From contig NZ_JAFZ01000001.1 of assembly GCF_000526395.1 (NCBI RefSeq), positions 806,001-870,000 of the forward strand: a DNA stretch of 64,000 bases, given 5' to 3'. The notes under the pieces are model-generated. The model made no database searches. It had not been told where the DNA came from and was given only the letters and a program-made list of their open reading frames with translations. Within the stretch, counting starts at the first letter, position 1, and every line of letters begins with the position of its first letter. The DNA comes from Aminobacterium mobile DSM 12262. GTDB taxonomy: Bacteria > Synergistota > Synergistia > Synergistales > Aminobacteriaceae. A program made the position numbers and the translations under genes. Of this stretch, positions 63,793-64,000 are shown one piece after another.

Positions 63793-64000
63793 GTGAATAA
63801 CGAACAAGCTCGGGAAATTCTAAAAACAACGTTTGAAAATGCGTTTAACAAAGATAATTTTATAGTTTTTATCAAAAATCTTCTAAATAGAATAGAGGAA
63901 GCTCCTTTTACTTATCAAGGTAATTATATTCCTGACGCCTATAAACAATACATCAAAAAATTTGAACGAATAGGCAAATATAGTGATAGAAAACATAGTA
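63793..64000 (+). CDS. Start of a probable type IIG restriction-methylase (3'-truncated by the window)
   Basis: Only 69 residues are visible, from GTG 63793, two bases after the helicase stop, with AGGTGA upstream. The opening (EQAREILKTTFENAFN, FIKNLLNRIEE, then YIPDAYKQYIKKFERIGKYSD) resembles, from memory, the N-terminal nuclease region of large Eco57I-like class IIG enzymes that combine endonuclease, adenine methyltransferase and target recognition. No catalytic motif is yet reached, so this is a family guess. Tight spacing indicates an operon with the PLD-helicase. Confidence 0.5.
   Translation, partial: MNNEQAREILKTTFENAFNKDNFIVFIKNLLNRIEEAPFTYQGNYIPDAYKQYIKKFERIGKYSDRKHS

Overview
The window comes from an anaerobic, amino-acid-fermenting, flagellated Gram-negative-type bacterium. 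The best fit is the phylum Synergistota, something like Aminobacterium. That is inference from gene content: a tungsten aldehyde oxidoreductase operon, an NfnAB/SudAB pair, a two-gene SUF system, heptose nucleotide genes, FliD, and many TTG/GTG starts behind strong AGGAGG sites. No ribosomal RNA is present to confirm it.

Positions 1-46083 look like chromosomal backbone. In order they hold: an AIR-synthase-like gene and an M24 peptidase; a rubredoxin too short for most gene callers; an amino-acid ABC binding protein; a minus-strand operon (9342 down to 3845) joining NuoE-, NuoF- and NuoG-like electron-transfer subunits to a four-cluster ferredoxin and an aldehyde ferredoxin oxidoreductase; a long plus-strand housekeeping operon (miaB, comEA, comEC, coaX, dus, lysS, ligA, gatCAB); an EF-G paralogue; a minus-strand nfnAB operon with a 71-residue unknown; a glutaredoxin behind an operator-like palindrome; pgi; sufCB; ttcA; an orphan LuxR-type response regulator; fliD; a heptose/glycan cluster; a short-chain dehydrogenase, a secondary alcohol dehydrogenase, a malic-enzyme homologue and an isochorismatase-like hydrolase; then tRNA-Pro, smpB and ssrA (tmRNA).

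From the 3' end of ssrA to the window end the content becomes accessory. It holds a DevBCA-like ABC exporter with its TetR regulator and operator; a radical SAM protein preceded by a coupled mini-ORF; a rhodanese behind a Fur-box-like site; sbcDC with a coupled small membrane ORF; a replication-origin-like module (iteron-like repeats, an HTH replication-organiser-like protein and a DnaC/DnaI-like loader); a decayed hicAB toxin-antitoxin pair whose promoter carries five repeats at exact 10-bp spacing; and, on AT-rich DNA, a large PLD-nuclease/SNF2-helicase fusion followed by the start of a probable type IIG restriction-methylase. The layout suggests a genomic island or layered insertions beside ssrA, ending in a defence island that runs off the window.

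The strongest candidates for something new are the PLD-helicase plus IIG-like pair (60602-64000), the iteron-rep-dnaC module (56941-59331), and the hicAB remnant with helically phased operator repeats. Function calls rest on recognised motifs and context read by eye. No database search was run.
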